Positions 1-5,585 of a stretch of 5,585 nucleotides of DNA are shown here, piece by piece. The number at the start of each line of letters is the position of its first letter. The stretch's first letter is position 1. This DNA is from Pseudomonadales bacterium (GTDB lineage Bacteria; Pseudomonadota; Gammaproteobacteria; Pseudomonadales; Litorivicinaceae): assembly GCA_012269655.1 (NCBI GenBank), contig JAAXJV010000154.1:1-5585 (forward strand), read 5' to 3'. The translations under genes were made by a program, and so were the position numbers. The notes beneath the pieces were generated by a model. It ran no database searches. It was not told the DNA's origin and was given only the letters and a program-made list of their open reading frames with translations.

Positions 1-17
1 CCAAATAGGAGAAAGAC
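1..17 (+). promoter_or_regulatory. End of rplK leader with ribosome binding site
   Basis: An AGGAG at 7-11 lies six bases before the ATG at 18, a well-placed Shine-Dalgarno site that fixes the rplK start. In E. coli the leader upstream of rplK holds the L1 binding site through which L1 represses rplK and rplA. Only 17 bases of leader are in this window, so that site cannot be seen or excluded here. Confidence 0.85.
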
Positions 18-449
18 ATGGCTAAGAAAATCGAAGCCTACATCAAGCTGCAAGTGGCAGCAGGTCAAGCTAACCCTAGCCCGCCAGTCGGCCCGGCTTT
101 GGGTCAGCATGGCGTAAACATCATGGAGTTCTGTAAGGCGTTTAATGCGCAGACTCAGAGCATGGAAGCGGGCCTGCCTATTCCGGTTGTGATCTCTGTT
201 TATAACGACCGCAGCTTCACTTTCATTACCAAGACTCCTCCGGCGTCAGTGTTGCTGAAAAAAGCCGCTGGCCTGAAGAGCGGTTCATCGCGTCCCAACA
301 CTGAAAAGGTGGGTACCGTAACGCGCGCTCAGTTGGAAGAAATTGCAAAGACCAAAGAGCCCGACATGACTGCGGCTGACATGGATGCAGCGGTCCGTAC
401 CATTGCCGGTACTGCGCGTTCCATGGGTCTGAATGTGGAGGGTCTATAA
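18..449 (+). CDS. rplK: 50S ribosomal protein L11
   Basis: L11 binds the GTPase-associated region of 23S rRNA at the base of the L7/L12 stalk. It helps elongation factors and RelA act on the ribosome, and it is the target region of thiostrepton-type antibiotics. The protein is 143 residues (E. coli 142) and matches the family throughout. The N-terminal domain has the [20 protein letters not shown] segment with the Pro22-Pro23 pair involved in thiostrepton response. The C-terminal RNA-binding domain ends in [12 protein letters not shown]. Lys residues at 3-4 and 40 match the positions methylated by PrmA in E. coli, so methylation is possible but inferred. The ATG at 18 has an AGGAG site six bases upstream. 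The stop TAA shares its last A with the rplA ATG. In related genomes secE and nusG lie upstream, outside this window. Confidence 0.98.
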   Translation: MAKKIEAYIKLQVAAGQANPSPPVGPALGQHGVNIMEFCKAFNAQTQSMEAGLPIPVVISVYNDRSFTFITKTPPASVLLKKAAGLKSGSSRPNTEKVGTVTRAQLEEIAKTKEPDMTAADMDAAVRTIAGTARSMGLNVEGL

Positions 450-1147
450 TGGCTAAGCTAACCAAGCGCCAAAAGGCGATTGCTGAAAAAGTACAGCCCG
501 GTCAGGTTTTTGCGTTCGGTGACGCAGCTTCGTTGTTGAACGAGCTGAGCACCGTTAAGTTCAGCGAGTCAGTTGACGTTGCGATCAACCTGGGTGTTGA
601 TGCTCGTAAATCGGATCAAGTGGTTCGTGGCGCAACGGTATTGCCTAACGGTACCGGTAAAGATGTTCGCGTTGCAGTGTTCACTTCAGGTGCTAACGCT
701 GATGCGGCTAAAGAAGCGGGCGCTGAAGTTGTCGGCATGGAAGATTTGGCTGACCAAGTCAAAGCTGGCCAGATGGACTTTGACGTAGTGATCGCAAGCC
801 CTGACGCAATGCGCGTTGTGGGTCAGTTGGGCCAGATTCTGGGTCCCCGCGGTCTGATGCCTAACCCCAAAGTGGGCACCGTTACTCCAAACGTGGCTGA
901 AGCTGTGCGCAACGCCAAGGCGGGTCAGGTACGTTACCGCGTTGACAAGAACGGTATTATCCACGCGCCTGTTGGTCGTGTTGGCTTCGAGCCCGCGCAG
1001 TTGCAGGAAAACGTTGAGGCACTGATGGCTGACCTGCGTAAAGCTAAGCCTGCTTCGGCAAAAGGCGTTTATTTCAAGAAGGTCACCCTGTCCAGCACCA
1101 TGGGCCCGGGTTTGATCATCGATCAGTCAACACTGGCTGACCGATAA
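449..1147 (+). CDS. rplA: 50S ribosomal protein L1
   Basis: L1 forms the mobile L1 stalk next to the E site and helps deacylated tRNA leave the ribosome. In E. coli it also represses translation of rplK-rplA by binding their mRNA. The protein is 232 residues (E. coli 234). The family signature is clear in the inserted second domain: [18 protein letters not shown] begins at residue 115 and runs into [10 protein letters not shown] at 132-141. The RNA-binding first domain is built from the N- and C-terminal parts, the latter including [17 protein letters not shown]. The start overlaps the rplK stop by one base (TAATG). A GGAGG at 437-441 inside rplK sits seven bases before it, which suggests both independent ribosome binding and coupling to rplK translation. 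The stop TAA at 1145-1147 borders the rplJ leader. Confidence 0.98.
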   Translation: MAKLTKRQKAIAEKVQPGQVFAFGDAASLLNELSTVKFSESVDVAINLGVDARKSDQVVRGATVLPNGTGKDVRVAVFTSGANADAAKEAGAEVVGMEDLADQVKAGQMDFDVVIASPDAMRVVGQLGQILGPRGLMPNPKVGTVTPNVAEAVRNAKAGQVRYRVDKNGIIHAPVGRVGFEPAQLQENVEALMADLRKAKPASAKGVYFKKVTLSSTMGPGLIIDQSTLADR

Positions 1148-1160
1148 AAAAGATTTTGGG

Positions 1161-1182
1161 GGTTCTGGCTTCGGTCAGAGCC
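1161..1182 (+). promoter_or_regulatory. cUUCGg tetraloop hairpin in rplJ leader
   Basis: Bases 1161-1169 (GGTTCTGGC) pair with 1174-1182 (GTCAGAGCC) over nine positions, two of them G-U. They enclose a TTCG loop closed by a C-G pair, the exceptionally stable cUUCGg tetraloop. It begins 14 bases after the rplA stop. No U-run follows, so it is unlikely to be an intrinsic terminator. It probably forms the first stem of the L10 leader, or protects the 3' end of the rplKA transcript. Confidence 0.7.
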
Positions 1183-1189
1183 GTCAAAG

Positions 1190-1232
1190 ACCGCAGGTGA
1201 AACACGGTTTCTTAATTTCCTGCGCAGGCGGT
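1190..1232 (+). promoter_or_regulatory. Candidate L10-L7/L12 binding helix
   Basis: Two overlapping pairings are possible. CGCAGG (1192-1197) matches CCTGCG (1219-1224) perfectly over six pairs. ACCGC (1190-1194) matches GCGGT (1228-1232), which leaves AGG to pair with CCT and a six-base bulge, GCGCAG, on the 3' side. Inside lies GAAAC (1199-1203) against GTTTC (1207-1211). The bulged version resembles the bent stem that L10 is known to bind in other bacteria, but the kink-turn assignment is inference. Confidence 0.6.
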
Positions 1233-1260
1233 GTTCCCCATCGAATTTCGATGAGAACAC
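1231..1260 (+). promoter_or_regulatory. Stem-loop in rplJ leader
   Basis: GTGTTC (1231-1236) pairs with GAACAC (1255-1260), and a further G-C pair (1230-1261) is possible. After a small internal loop, CATCG (1239-1243) pairs with CGATG (1249-1253) around AATTT. Its first bases are shared with the 3' arm of the candidate L10-binding helix, so full formation of both is mutually exclusive by about two pairs. Confidence 0.55.
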
Positions 1261-1266
1261 CAAAAA

Positions 1267-1291
1267 GGGTGCTCCGATAACGGAGTGTTTT
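1267..1291 (+). promoter_or_regulatory. Small stem-loop followed by TTTT upstream of rplJ
   Basis: CTCCG (1272-1276) pairs with CGGAG (1281-1285) around an ATAA loop, with several G-U extensions on both sides, and TTTT (1288-1291) follows. The shape is that of a weak terminator or attenuator. The U-run is only four long and partly used by the wobble pairs, so strong termination is unlikely. It ends about a dozen bases before the rplJ ribosome binding site. Confidence 0.35.
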
Positions 1292-1302
1292 CATCAATAA
1301 AC

Positions 1303-1307
1303 AGGAG
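1303..1307 (+). promoter_or_regulatory. rplJ ribosome binding site deciding the start
   Basis: AGGAG at 1303-1307 lies eight bases before the ATG at 1316 but only two bases before the in-frame ATG at 1310. Normal spacing therefore favours 1316, which also gives the [10 protein letters not shown]-terminus that lines up with E. coli L10 (MALNLQDKQ). Confidence 0.8.
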
Positions 1308-1315
1308 AGATGCCC

Positions 1316-1846
1316 ATGGCATTGCGACTAGAAGACAAGCAGCAGATTGTTGCTGAAGTCAATGAAGTTGCGTCAGGCGCTCTGTCTGCTGTCGTTGCTG
1401 ACTACCGCGGTATGACCGTGGATGAGTTGACTGCATTGCGTGCGAAAGCACGTGAGACCGGTGTGTATTTGCGCGTTGTGCGTAACACATTGGCGAAGCG
1501 TGCAGTCGTCGGCACCGAGTTCGAGTGCATGGATCCGGCTTTGGTCGGTCCTAGCCTGTTCGCTTTCAGCCTGGAAGATCCGGGTGCAGCGGCGCGTCTG
1601 CTAAAAGACGCCGTCAAAGAAAACGACAAGCTCGAAGTCCGTGGTATTGCCCTAGGCGGCAAGCTAATGGACGGCGGTCAGTTGGAAGCGGTAGCGAAGC
1701 TGCCGACCAAGGACGAAGCAATCAGCATGCTGATGAGCGTAATGAACGCGCCTATCACCAAGCTGGCTCAGACCTTGGATGCAGTACCGACCAAGTTGGT
1801 TCGTACCGTACAAGCCGTAAAAGATCAAAAAGAGGCCGCTGCATAA
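1316..1846 (+). CDS. rplJ: 50S ribosomal protein L10
   Basis: L10 anchors the L7/L12 dimers to 23S rRNA to form the stalk that recruits translation factors. With L7/L12 it represses its own mRNA. From the chosen ATG the protein is 176 residues; E. coli has 165. The globular RNA-binding domain includes [19 protein letters not shown] and [15 protein letters not shown], and [18 protein letters not shown] follows near the middle. The C-terminal helix that holds L7/L12 carries two tandem 11-residue units, residues 146-156 ([11 protein letters not shown]) and 157-167 ([11 protein letters not shown]). E. coli has a shorter helix, so an extra L7/L12 dimer site is plausible. An in-frame ATG at 1310 would add Met-Pro, but its ribosome-site spacing is too short. 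The structured leader upstream and rplL 31 bases downstream fit the classic L10 regulatory unit. Confidence 0.97.
   Translation: MALRLEDKQQIVAEVNEVASGALSAVVADYRGMTVDELTALRAKARETGVYLRVVRNTLAKRAVVGTEFECMDPALVGPSLFAFSLEDPGAAARLLKDAVKENDKLEVRGIALGGKLMDGGQLEAVAKLPTKDEAISMLMSVMNAPITKLAQTLDAVPTKLVRTVQAVKDQKEAAA
1751..1816 (+). repeat. Tandem 11-codon repeat in rplJ C-terminal helix
   Basis: Two consecutive 33-base units encode [11 protein letters not shown] (1751-1783) and [11 protein letters not shown] (1784-1816). The T-K-L core and the T and A later in the unit are kept at the same spacing. Eleven residues is the spacing expected for repeated L7/L12 dimer docking on this helix, so the repeat probably has structural meaning. 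Confidence 0.7.
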
Positions 1847-1877
1847 GCGTCTCAACCCATATTTGGAGAATTGAAAA

Positions 1878-2258
1878 ATGGCAATTGCTAAAGAAGACAT
1901 TTTGAACGCCATCGCTGAAATGAGCGTAATGGAAGTTGTTGAACTGGTTGAAGCGATGGAAGAGAAGTTCGGCGTAACTGCTGCAGCTGCTGTTGCTGTT
2001 GCTGCACCTGCTGCTGGCGGCGACGCTGGTGGTGCTGCTGCCGAGCAGACTGAATTCGACGTAATTCTGTCTGGCGCTGGCGACAAGAAAGTTAACGTGA
2101 TCAAGGTTGTCCGTGGTATCACAGGTCTAGGCCTGAAAGAAGCCAAGGAAATGGTCGACGGCGCTCCCGCTACCGTGAAGGAAGGCGCGAGCAAGGAAGA
2201 AGCTGAAGAGATCAAGAAGCAGCTGGAAGAAGCGGGTGCTTCTGTAGAGCTGAAGTAA
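1878..2258 (+). CDS. rplL: 50S ribosomal protein L7/L12
   Basis: L7/L12 is the multicopy, dimeric stalk protein whose mobile C-terminal domains contact EF-Tu, EF-G and other factors. The protein is 126 residues (E. coli 121). Residues 1-33 form the N-terminal dimerisation and L10-binding domain ([19 protein letters not shown]). Residues about 34-57 are the flexible Ala/Gly/Pro/Val hinge. Residues about 58-126 form the factor-binding domain with [35 protein letters not shown] and the end GASVELK. A GGAG at 1865-1868 lies nine bases before the ATG. The gap from rplJ is 31 bases, with no strong hairpin seen. L7/L12 is needed in four to six copies per L10, so rplL must be translated more often than rplJ. 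The hinge is slightly longer than in E. coli. Confidence 0.98.
   Translation: MAIAKEDILNAIAEMSVMEVVELVEAMEEKFGVTAAAAVAVAAPAAGGDAGGAAAEQTEFDVILSGAGDKKVNVIKVVRGITGLGLKEAKEMVDGAPATVKEGASKEEAEEIKKQLEEAGASVELK
1978..2043 (+). repeat. GCT-rich low-complexity tract encoding the L7/L12 hinge
   Basis: The hinge is encoded by near-repeats of GCTGCT and GTTGCT, giving a run of Ala, Val, Gly and Pro codons. Such tracts can gain or lose codons by slippage, which fits the variable hinge length between species. It is part of rplL, not a separate element. Confidence 0.7.
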
Positions 2259-2275
2259 TACTCTTCGCTTAATTC

Positions 2276-2316
2276 CGAGTATAGGCTGGTGGCAAAATGT
2301 CACCGGCCTTTACTCG
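2276..2316 (+). promoter_or_regulatory. Long stem-loop after rplL: candidate attenuator or RNase III site
   Basis: The inner stem pairs 2283-2293 (AGGCTGGTGGC) with 2299-2309 (GTCACCGGCCT), eleven pairs including two G-U, around AAAAT. After one T-T mismatch, CGAGTA (2276-2281) pairs with TACTCG (2311-2316), giving about 17 pairs in all. The inner GC-rich stem followed by TTTAC looks like a weak intrinsic terminator. The full stem instead looks like an RNase III substrate. The two readings are not exclusive, and neither is proven. Confidence 0.6.
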
Positions 2317-2346
2317 TCTCTAGGGTTTCGTGGAAATGCCTAGGGG
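2317..2346 (+). promoter_or_regulatory. Second stem-loop of the rpoB leader
   Basis: TCTCTAGG (2317-2324) pairs with CCTAGGGG (2339-2346), including three G-U pairs. It continues through TTTC (2326-2329) with GAAA (2333-2336) around a GTG loop, with a small bulge at 2325/2337-2338. It starts directly after the previous stem. No U-run follows. Confidence 0.5.
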
Positions 2347-2350
2347 TCGA

Positions 2351-2399
2351 CCGGGTGTTACGGATAGGGCGTTTAGGGCGTGTTATCCGTATCCCCCGG
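2351..2399 (+). promoter_or_regulatory. Third stem-loop of the rpoB leader with a repeated loop motif
   Basis: TACGGATA (2359-2366) pairs perfectly with TATCCGTA (2384-2391). An outer helix, CCGGG (2351-2355) with CCCGG (2395-2399), is separated from it by a small internal loop. The apical loop of about 17 bases and its edge hold TAGGGCGT twice (2365-2372 and 2374-2381). It has the look of a structured regulatory or protein-binding RNA; nothing in it identifies a ligand. Confidence 0.55.
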
Positions 2400-2450
2400 G
2401 ATAAATTTGCATAGGGCAACGCGCCCCAAAACTTGAGCAGAGGCACATTG

Positions 2451-5400
2451 ATGGCTTACTCGTATACCGAAAAGAAGCGCATTCGTAAGGACTTCAGCAA
2501 ACTTCCTCAGGCGATGGAAGTTCCGCCACTTCTGGCGATCCAGTTGGATTCTTACCGTAAATTCCTAGAATCAGGCGGCGTTGCTGTCACCGAGAGTGGC
2601 AGTGGTTTAGACGCAGCCTTTCAGTCGGTCTTCCCGATCAAGAGCGTGTCAGAGAACGCGGTCTTGGAATATGTAAGCTATCGTCTGGGCGAGCCCGCCT
2701 TTGACGAAAAAGAATGCACCCTGCGTGGTGACACCTTTGCCGCGCCGCTGCGCGTCAAGACCCGCCTGGTGATCTATGATAAAGAATCGAGCACCCGTGC
2801 GGTCAAGGACATCCGTGAAGAAGAAGTCTACATGGGTGAAATTCCCCTGATGACCGATAACGGTACCTTTATCATTAACGGTACCGAGCGAGTGATCGTG
2901 TCTCAGTTGCACCGTTCACCGGGTGTCTTCTTCGAGCACGACAAGGGCAAGACTCACTCTTCAGGCAAGTTGCTATATAGCGCTCGGATCATTCCTTATC
3001 GTGGTTCTTGGTTGGACTTCGAGATGGATCCCAAGGATCTGGTGTTCGTACGTATCGACCGTCGCCGTAAGCTGCACGCCAGTATTCTATTGCGCGCAAT
3101 GGGCATGACTGAAAAAGAGATTCTCGGTGAATTCTTTGAGAACACCGGTTTCAAACTGCTCAAGGGCGGCGCGAACATGGAGTTGGTCCACGACCGCCTA
3201 CGTGGTGAAACGCTGACCTTTGATCTGGTCGACAAGAGCGGCAAAGTGTTGGTCGAGGCCAACAAGCGTATTACGGCCAAGCACGTTCGCGACCTGAAGA
3301 AAGCCGAAATCACTAGCTTGCCAGTTCCAGACGAGTATCTGATTGGCAAAGTCATCGCAGACGATGTGGTCAACAAGGAATCGGGCGAGCTGATTGCGGC
3401 CTGTAACACGCCGATCACGCCCGAATTGTTGGAAGTGATGCGTGAAGCTAAGGTCACCAAGTTTGAGTGTATCCACACCAACGAACTGGATCAGGGTGCG
3501 TTCATTTCTGAAACCATGGCGGCCGATCCGACTCGTGATCAAGCCAGCGCCTTGGTTGAAATCTACCGCATGATGCGTCCCGGCGAGCCGCCGACAGACG
3601 AATCGGCCAAAAAGCTGTTCGACGGCTTGTTCTTTGACGCTGACCGTTACGACTTGTCTCGTGTCGGTCGCATGAAGTTCAACCGCCGTGTAGGTAAGTT
3701 GAAGGTTGAAGGCGGCGACACCGACAGCGGTGAAATGATCCTAGATCGCGACGACATTTTGGCCGTCATGAAGACCTTGATCGACATCCGTAACGGTCGT
3801 GGCACCGTCGACGACATCGACCACTTGGGTAACCGTCGTGTTCGTTGCGTCGGTGAAATGGCTGAAAACCAGTTCCGTGTCGGTTTGGTCCGTGTTGAGC
3901 GTGCAGTACGTGAGCGTCTGTCACAGGCTGAAAGCGAAGGCTTGACGCCCAAGGACTTGATCAATGCGAAGCCCGTCGCGGCAGCGGTCAAAGAATTCTT
4001 CGGTTCTAGCCAACTGTCTCAGTTTATGGACCAGAACAACCCCCTGTCAGAAGTCACACACAAGCGCCGTGTGTCGGCGTTAGGACCGGGCGGTCTGACC
4101 CGTGAGCGTGCAGGTTTCGAAGTTCGTGACGTACACCCCACTCACTACGGCCGTGTATGCCCGATTGAAACACCCGAAGGTCCAAACATTGGTTTGATCA
4201 ACTCATTGGCCACCTACGCTCGGACCAACGAGTACGGGTTCCTAGAGAGCCCCTACCGTAAGGTAGTCGACGGTAAGGTCACCAACGAGATCGAATATCT
4301 GTCGGCGATCGAGGAAGCAGAGCAGGTGATCGCTCAGGCTTCGGCGAGCATGAACGACAAGAACGAACTGACCGACGAGTTGGTTCAGGTTCGTTTTGAA
4401 AATGAATTCACCGTTCAGCCTCCTGAAAAAGTGACCTTCATGGACGTCAGTCCTCGTCAGGTTGTTTCGGTGGCGGCCTCACTGATTCCTTTCCTAGAGC
4501 ACGACGACGCGAACCGCGCGTTGATGGGTGCCAACATGCAACGTCAAGCGGTTCCGACCTTGCGCGCTGAAAAGCCGCTAGTCGGTACCGGCGTAGAGGG
4601 CACGGTAGCAGCGGACTCCGGTGTTTGTGTGGTCGCCAAGCGTGGCGGTGTGATCGAGCGTGTTGACGCCAAGCGTATCGTGGTTCGTGTGAACGACGAC
4701 GAAACGACCTTGGGCGAGGCAGGCGTAGACATCTACAACCTGACCAAGTACACCCGCTCTAACCAGAACACCTGCATGAACCAGCGTCCGATCGTTCAGC
4801 CTGGCGACAGCGTTGGCCGTGGTGACATTCTGGCTGACGGCCCGTCGGTTGACCTGGGTGAATTGGCACTAGGTCAGAACATGCGTGTCGCGTTCATGCC
4901 TTGGAACGGTTACAACTTCGAAGACTCGATTTTGATCTCCGAGCGTGTCGTCCAGGAAGATCGTTTCACCACGATCCACATCCAAGAGCTGACCTGTGTC
5001 GCTCGTGACACCAAGCTAGGTAGCGAAGAAATTACTTCTGACATTCCCAACGTGGGTGAGTCAGCGCTGGCTAAGTTGGATGAAACTGGCGTGGTTTACA
5101 TCGGTGCTGAAGTTGGCCCGGGTGACATCCTAGTCGGCAAGGTCACGCCCAAAGGCGAGACTCAGCTGACACCCGAAGAAAAGCTATTGCGTGCTATTTT
5201 CGGTGAGAAAGCCAGTGACGTAAAAGATACTTCACTGCGTGTCGGTTCTGGTGTGAAGGGTACCGTCATTGACGTCCAGATCTTTACCCGTGACGGCATC
5301 GAAAAAGACGAGCGTGCTAAGCAGATCGAATCGGGTCAGCTGGATGAAGTTCGTAAGGACCTGAACGAAGAATATCGAATCGTTGCGCAGGACGCGTTTA

Positions 5401-5585
5401 ATCGTCTGGCGAACCTGCTGGACGGCCAAGAAGTGGTCTCGGGCGCGGGTGTTAAGAAAGGCACCAAGATCACTCGTGAAATTCTGGCCGGTCTAGAGCA
5501 GGGCGATATCTTCAAGCTGCGTATGAAAGACGACTCGCTGAACGAGCAGATCGAGCAATCTGAAACTCAGTTGAGCGAGCTAAAA
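2451..5585 (+). CDS. rpoB: DNA-directed RNA polymerase subunit beta, 3' end outside the window
   Basis: RpoB is one of the two large catalytic subunits of RNA polymerase. The frame stays open for 1045 codons to the window edge; E. coli RpoB has 1342 residues, so roughly the last fifth to quarter is missing because of the window, not a mutation. The N-terminus [15 protein letters not shown] matches the family. [29 protein letters not shown] and [11 protein letters not shown] follow in order. The rifampicin-binding cluster is at residues 518-545, with Asp527, His537 and Ser542 in place of E. coli D516, H526 and S531, the sensitive form. [16 protein letters not shown] follows. The active-site segment NGYNFEDSI has Glu824 and Asp825 (E. 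coli E813, D814). The frame ends inside the second lineage-specific insertion, before the catalytic lysines and the C-terminal clamp region. AGAGG at 2439-2443 supports the start. rpoC is expected downstream. Confidence 0.98.
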   Translation, partial: MAYSYTEKKRIRKDFSKLPQAMEVPPLLAIQLDSYRKFLESGGVAVTESGSGLDAAFQSVFPIKSVSENAVLEYVSYRLGEPAFDEKECTLRGDTFAAPLRVKTRLVIYDKESSTRAVKDIREEEVYMGEIPLMTDNGTFIINGTERVIVSQLHRSPGVFFEHDKGKTHSSGKLLYSARIIPYRGSWLDFEMDPKDLVFVRIDRRRKLHASILLRAMGMTEKEILGEFFENTGFKLLKGGANMELVHDRLRGETLTFDLVDKSGKVLVEANKRITAKHVRDLKKAEITSLPVPDEYLIGKVIADDVVNKESGELIAACNTPITPELLEVMREAKVTKFECIHTNELDQGAFISETMAADPTRDQASALVEIYRMMRPGEPPTDESAKKLFDGLFFDADRYDLSRVGRMKFNRRVGKLKVEGGDTDSGEMILDRDDILAVMKTLIDIRNGRGTVDDIDHLGNRRVRCVGEMAENQFRVGLVRVERAVRERLSQAESEGLTPKDLINAKPVAAAVKEFFGSSQLSQFMDQNNPLSEVTHKRRVSALGPGGLTRERAGFEVRDVHPTHYGRVCPIETPEGPNIGLINSLATYARTNEYGFLESPYRKVVDGKVTNEIEYLSAIEEAEQVIAQASASMNDKNELTDELVQVRFENEFTVQPPEKVTFMDVSPRQVVSVAASLIPFLEHDDANRALMGANMQRQAVPTLRAEKPLVGTGVEGTVAADSGVCVVAKRGGVIERVDAKRIVVRVNDDETTLGEAGVDIYNLTKYTRSNQNTCMNQRPIVQPGDSVGRGDILADGPSVDLGELALGQNMRVAFMPWNGYNFEDSILISERVVQEDRFTTIHIQELTCVARDTKLGSEEITSDIPNVGESALAKLDETGVVYIGAEVGPGDILVGKVTPKGETQLTPEEKLLRAIFGEKASDVKDTSLRVGSGVKGTVIDVQIFTRDGIEKDERAKQIESGQLDEVRKDLNEEYRIVAQDAFNRLANLLDGQEVVSGAGVKKGTKITREILAGLEQGDIFKLRMKDDSLNEQIEQSETQLSELK

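Larger units (their letters stand above)
1148..1309 (+). promoter_or_regulatory. rplJ leader: probable L10/L7-L12 autoregulatory mRNA element
   Basis: This 162-base gap has no credible coding sequence and is packed with inverted repeats. In E. coli and relatives, L10 in complex with L7/L12 binds the leader in front of rplJ and represses translation of rplJ and rplL (the L10 leader family). Position, size and the local pattern GTCAAAGACCGCAGG...CCTGCGCAGGCGGTG fit that family as I remember it. Four foldable parts are visible: a UUCG-capped hairpin (1161-1182), the candidate protein-binding helix (1190-1232), a hairpin at 1231-1260 and one at 1271-1286. The region ends with the rplJ ribosome binding site. 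Some of these helices share bases, so they may be alternatives. The assignment rests on position and hand-found pairing, not on a covariance search. Confidence 0.8.
2259..2450 (+). promoter_or_regulatory. Structured rplL-rpoB intergenic region
   Basis: This 192-base gap has no plausible gene. It is tiled with back-to-back inverted repeats at 2276-2316, 2317-2346, 2351-2399 and a small one at 2414-2426. In E. coli the same gap is longer and holds a partial terminator (attenuator) and an RNase III processing site, which together lower rpoBC expression relative to the ribosomal proteins. A similar role is inferred here from position and pairing. The gap ends in AGAGG (2439-2443), seven bases before the rpoB ATG. 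No convincing sigma-70 promoter was found in it. Confidence 0.75.

Noticed and set aside
226..465. Reverse-strand open frame of 79 codons opposite rplK
   Set aside because: It lies opposite a highly conserved gene, has no recognisable domain, and its composition reflects rplK read in antisense.
942..960. TTGACA near TATTAT inside rplA, resembling a promoter
   Set aside because: The spacing is only seven bases, far from the 16-18 required, and the bases encode conserved L1 residues (VDKNGII).
1272..1307. CTCC (1272-1275) as a sequestering partner of the rplJ AGGAG
   Set aside because: Only four pairs are possible, and the same bases form a better local hairpin with CGGAG at 1281-1285.
1310..1312. 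ATG at 1310 as the rplJ start
   Set aside because: It lies only two bases from the AGGAG site. The next ATG at 1316 has normal spacing and matches the family N-terminus.
1664..2215. Reverse-strand open frame of 183 codons opposite rplJ and rplL
   Set aside because: It spans two real genes. Its long Ala/Ser/Pro-rich run is simply the antisense of the L7/L12 Ala/Gly hinge and neighbouring codons, with no family resemblance.
2923..3108. Small forward frame of 61 codons inside rpoB with a hydrophobic stretch
   Set aside because: It is out of frame within a highly conserved part of rpoB. The hydrophobicity comes from reading the RpoB codons in another frame.
2996..3542. Overlapping reverse-strand open frames opposite rpoB
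   Set aside because: They are low-complexity antisense shadows of the conserved RpoB frame, with no supported start sites or domains.
5580..5585. Apparent end of rpoB at the window edge
   Set aside because: The frame is still open and the family needs roughly 300 more residues, so this is the window boundary and not a truncation of the gene.

Overview
The window is the ribosomal-protein/RNA-polymerase ("beta") operon of a bacterium, all on the + strand: rplK (L11), rplA (L1), rplJ (L10), rplL (L7/L12) and the first 1045 codons of rpoB (RNA polymerase beta subunit), which runs off the right edge. Protein sequence and gene order fit a gammaproteobacterium. RpoB opens [15 protein letters not shown], close to the E. 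coli start, and carries the gammaproteobacterial-type beta insertions. Three things suggest a non-enteric lineage such as the Pseudomonadales/Oceanospirillales, and this placement is inference from memory of the families: L10 is about 11 residues longer than in E. coli, the start of the second RpoB insertion (GVKKGTKIT...GDIFKLRM...) looks more like Pseudomonas than E. coli, and the rare Leu codon CTA is used freely in these highly expressed genes.

Layout: 1-17 is the tail of the rplK leader with its ribosome binding site. rplK (18-449) and rplA (449-1147) overlap by one base (TAATG) and are probably translationally coupled. 1148-1309 is a structured leader of the type bound by L10/L7-L12 to repress its own synthesis. 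rplJ (1316-1846) and rplL (1878-2258) follow, 31 bases apart. 2259-2450 is a second non-coding gap that is almost fully tiled with stem-loops; the equivalent place in E. coli holds an attenuator and an RNase III site. rpoB begins at 2451.

The genes work together: L11 and L1 form part of the L11 and L1 stalks of the large ribosomal subunit, L10 anchors the L7/L12 dimers that recruit translation factors, and RpoB is the core transcription enzyme. The two structured gaps are where expression of L10/L12 and of RNA polymerase can be set separately from the upstream genes.

The coding content is ordinary core machinery, and I see no mobile element, CRISPR array, tRNA, intein, frameshift or undescribed gene system. 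The parts most worth a second look are the two RNA-structured gaps and the duplicated 11-residue unit in the C-terminal helix of L10.
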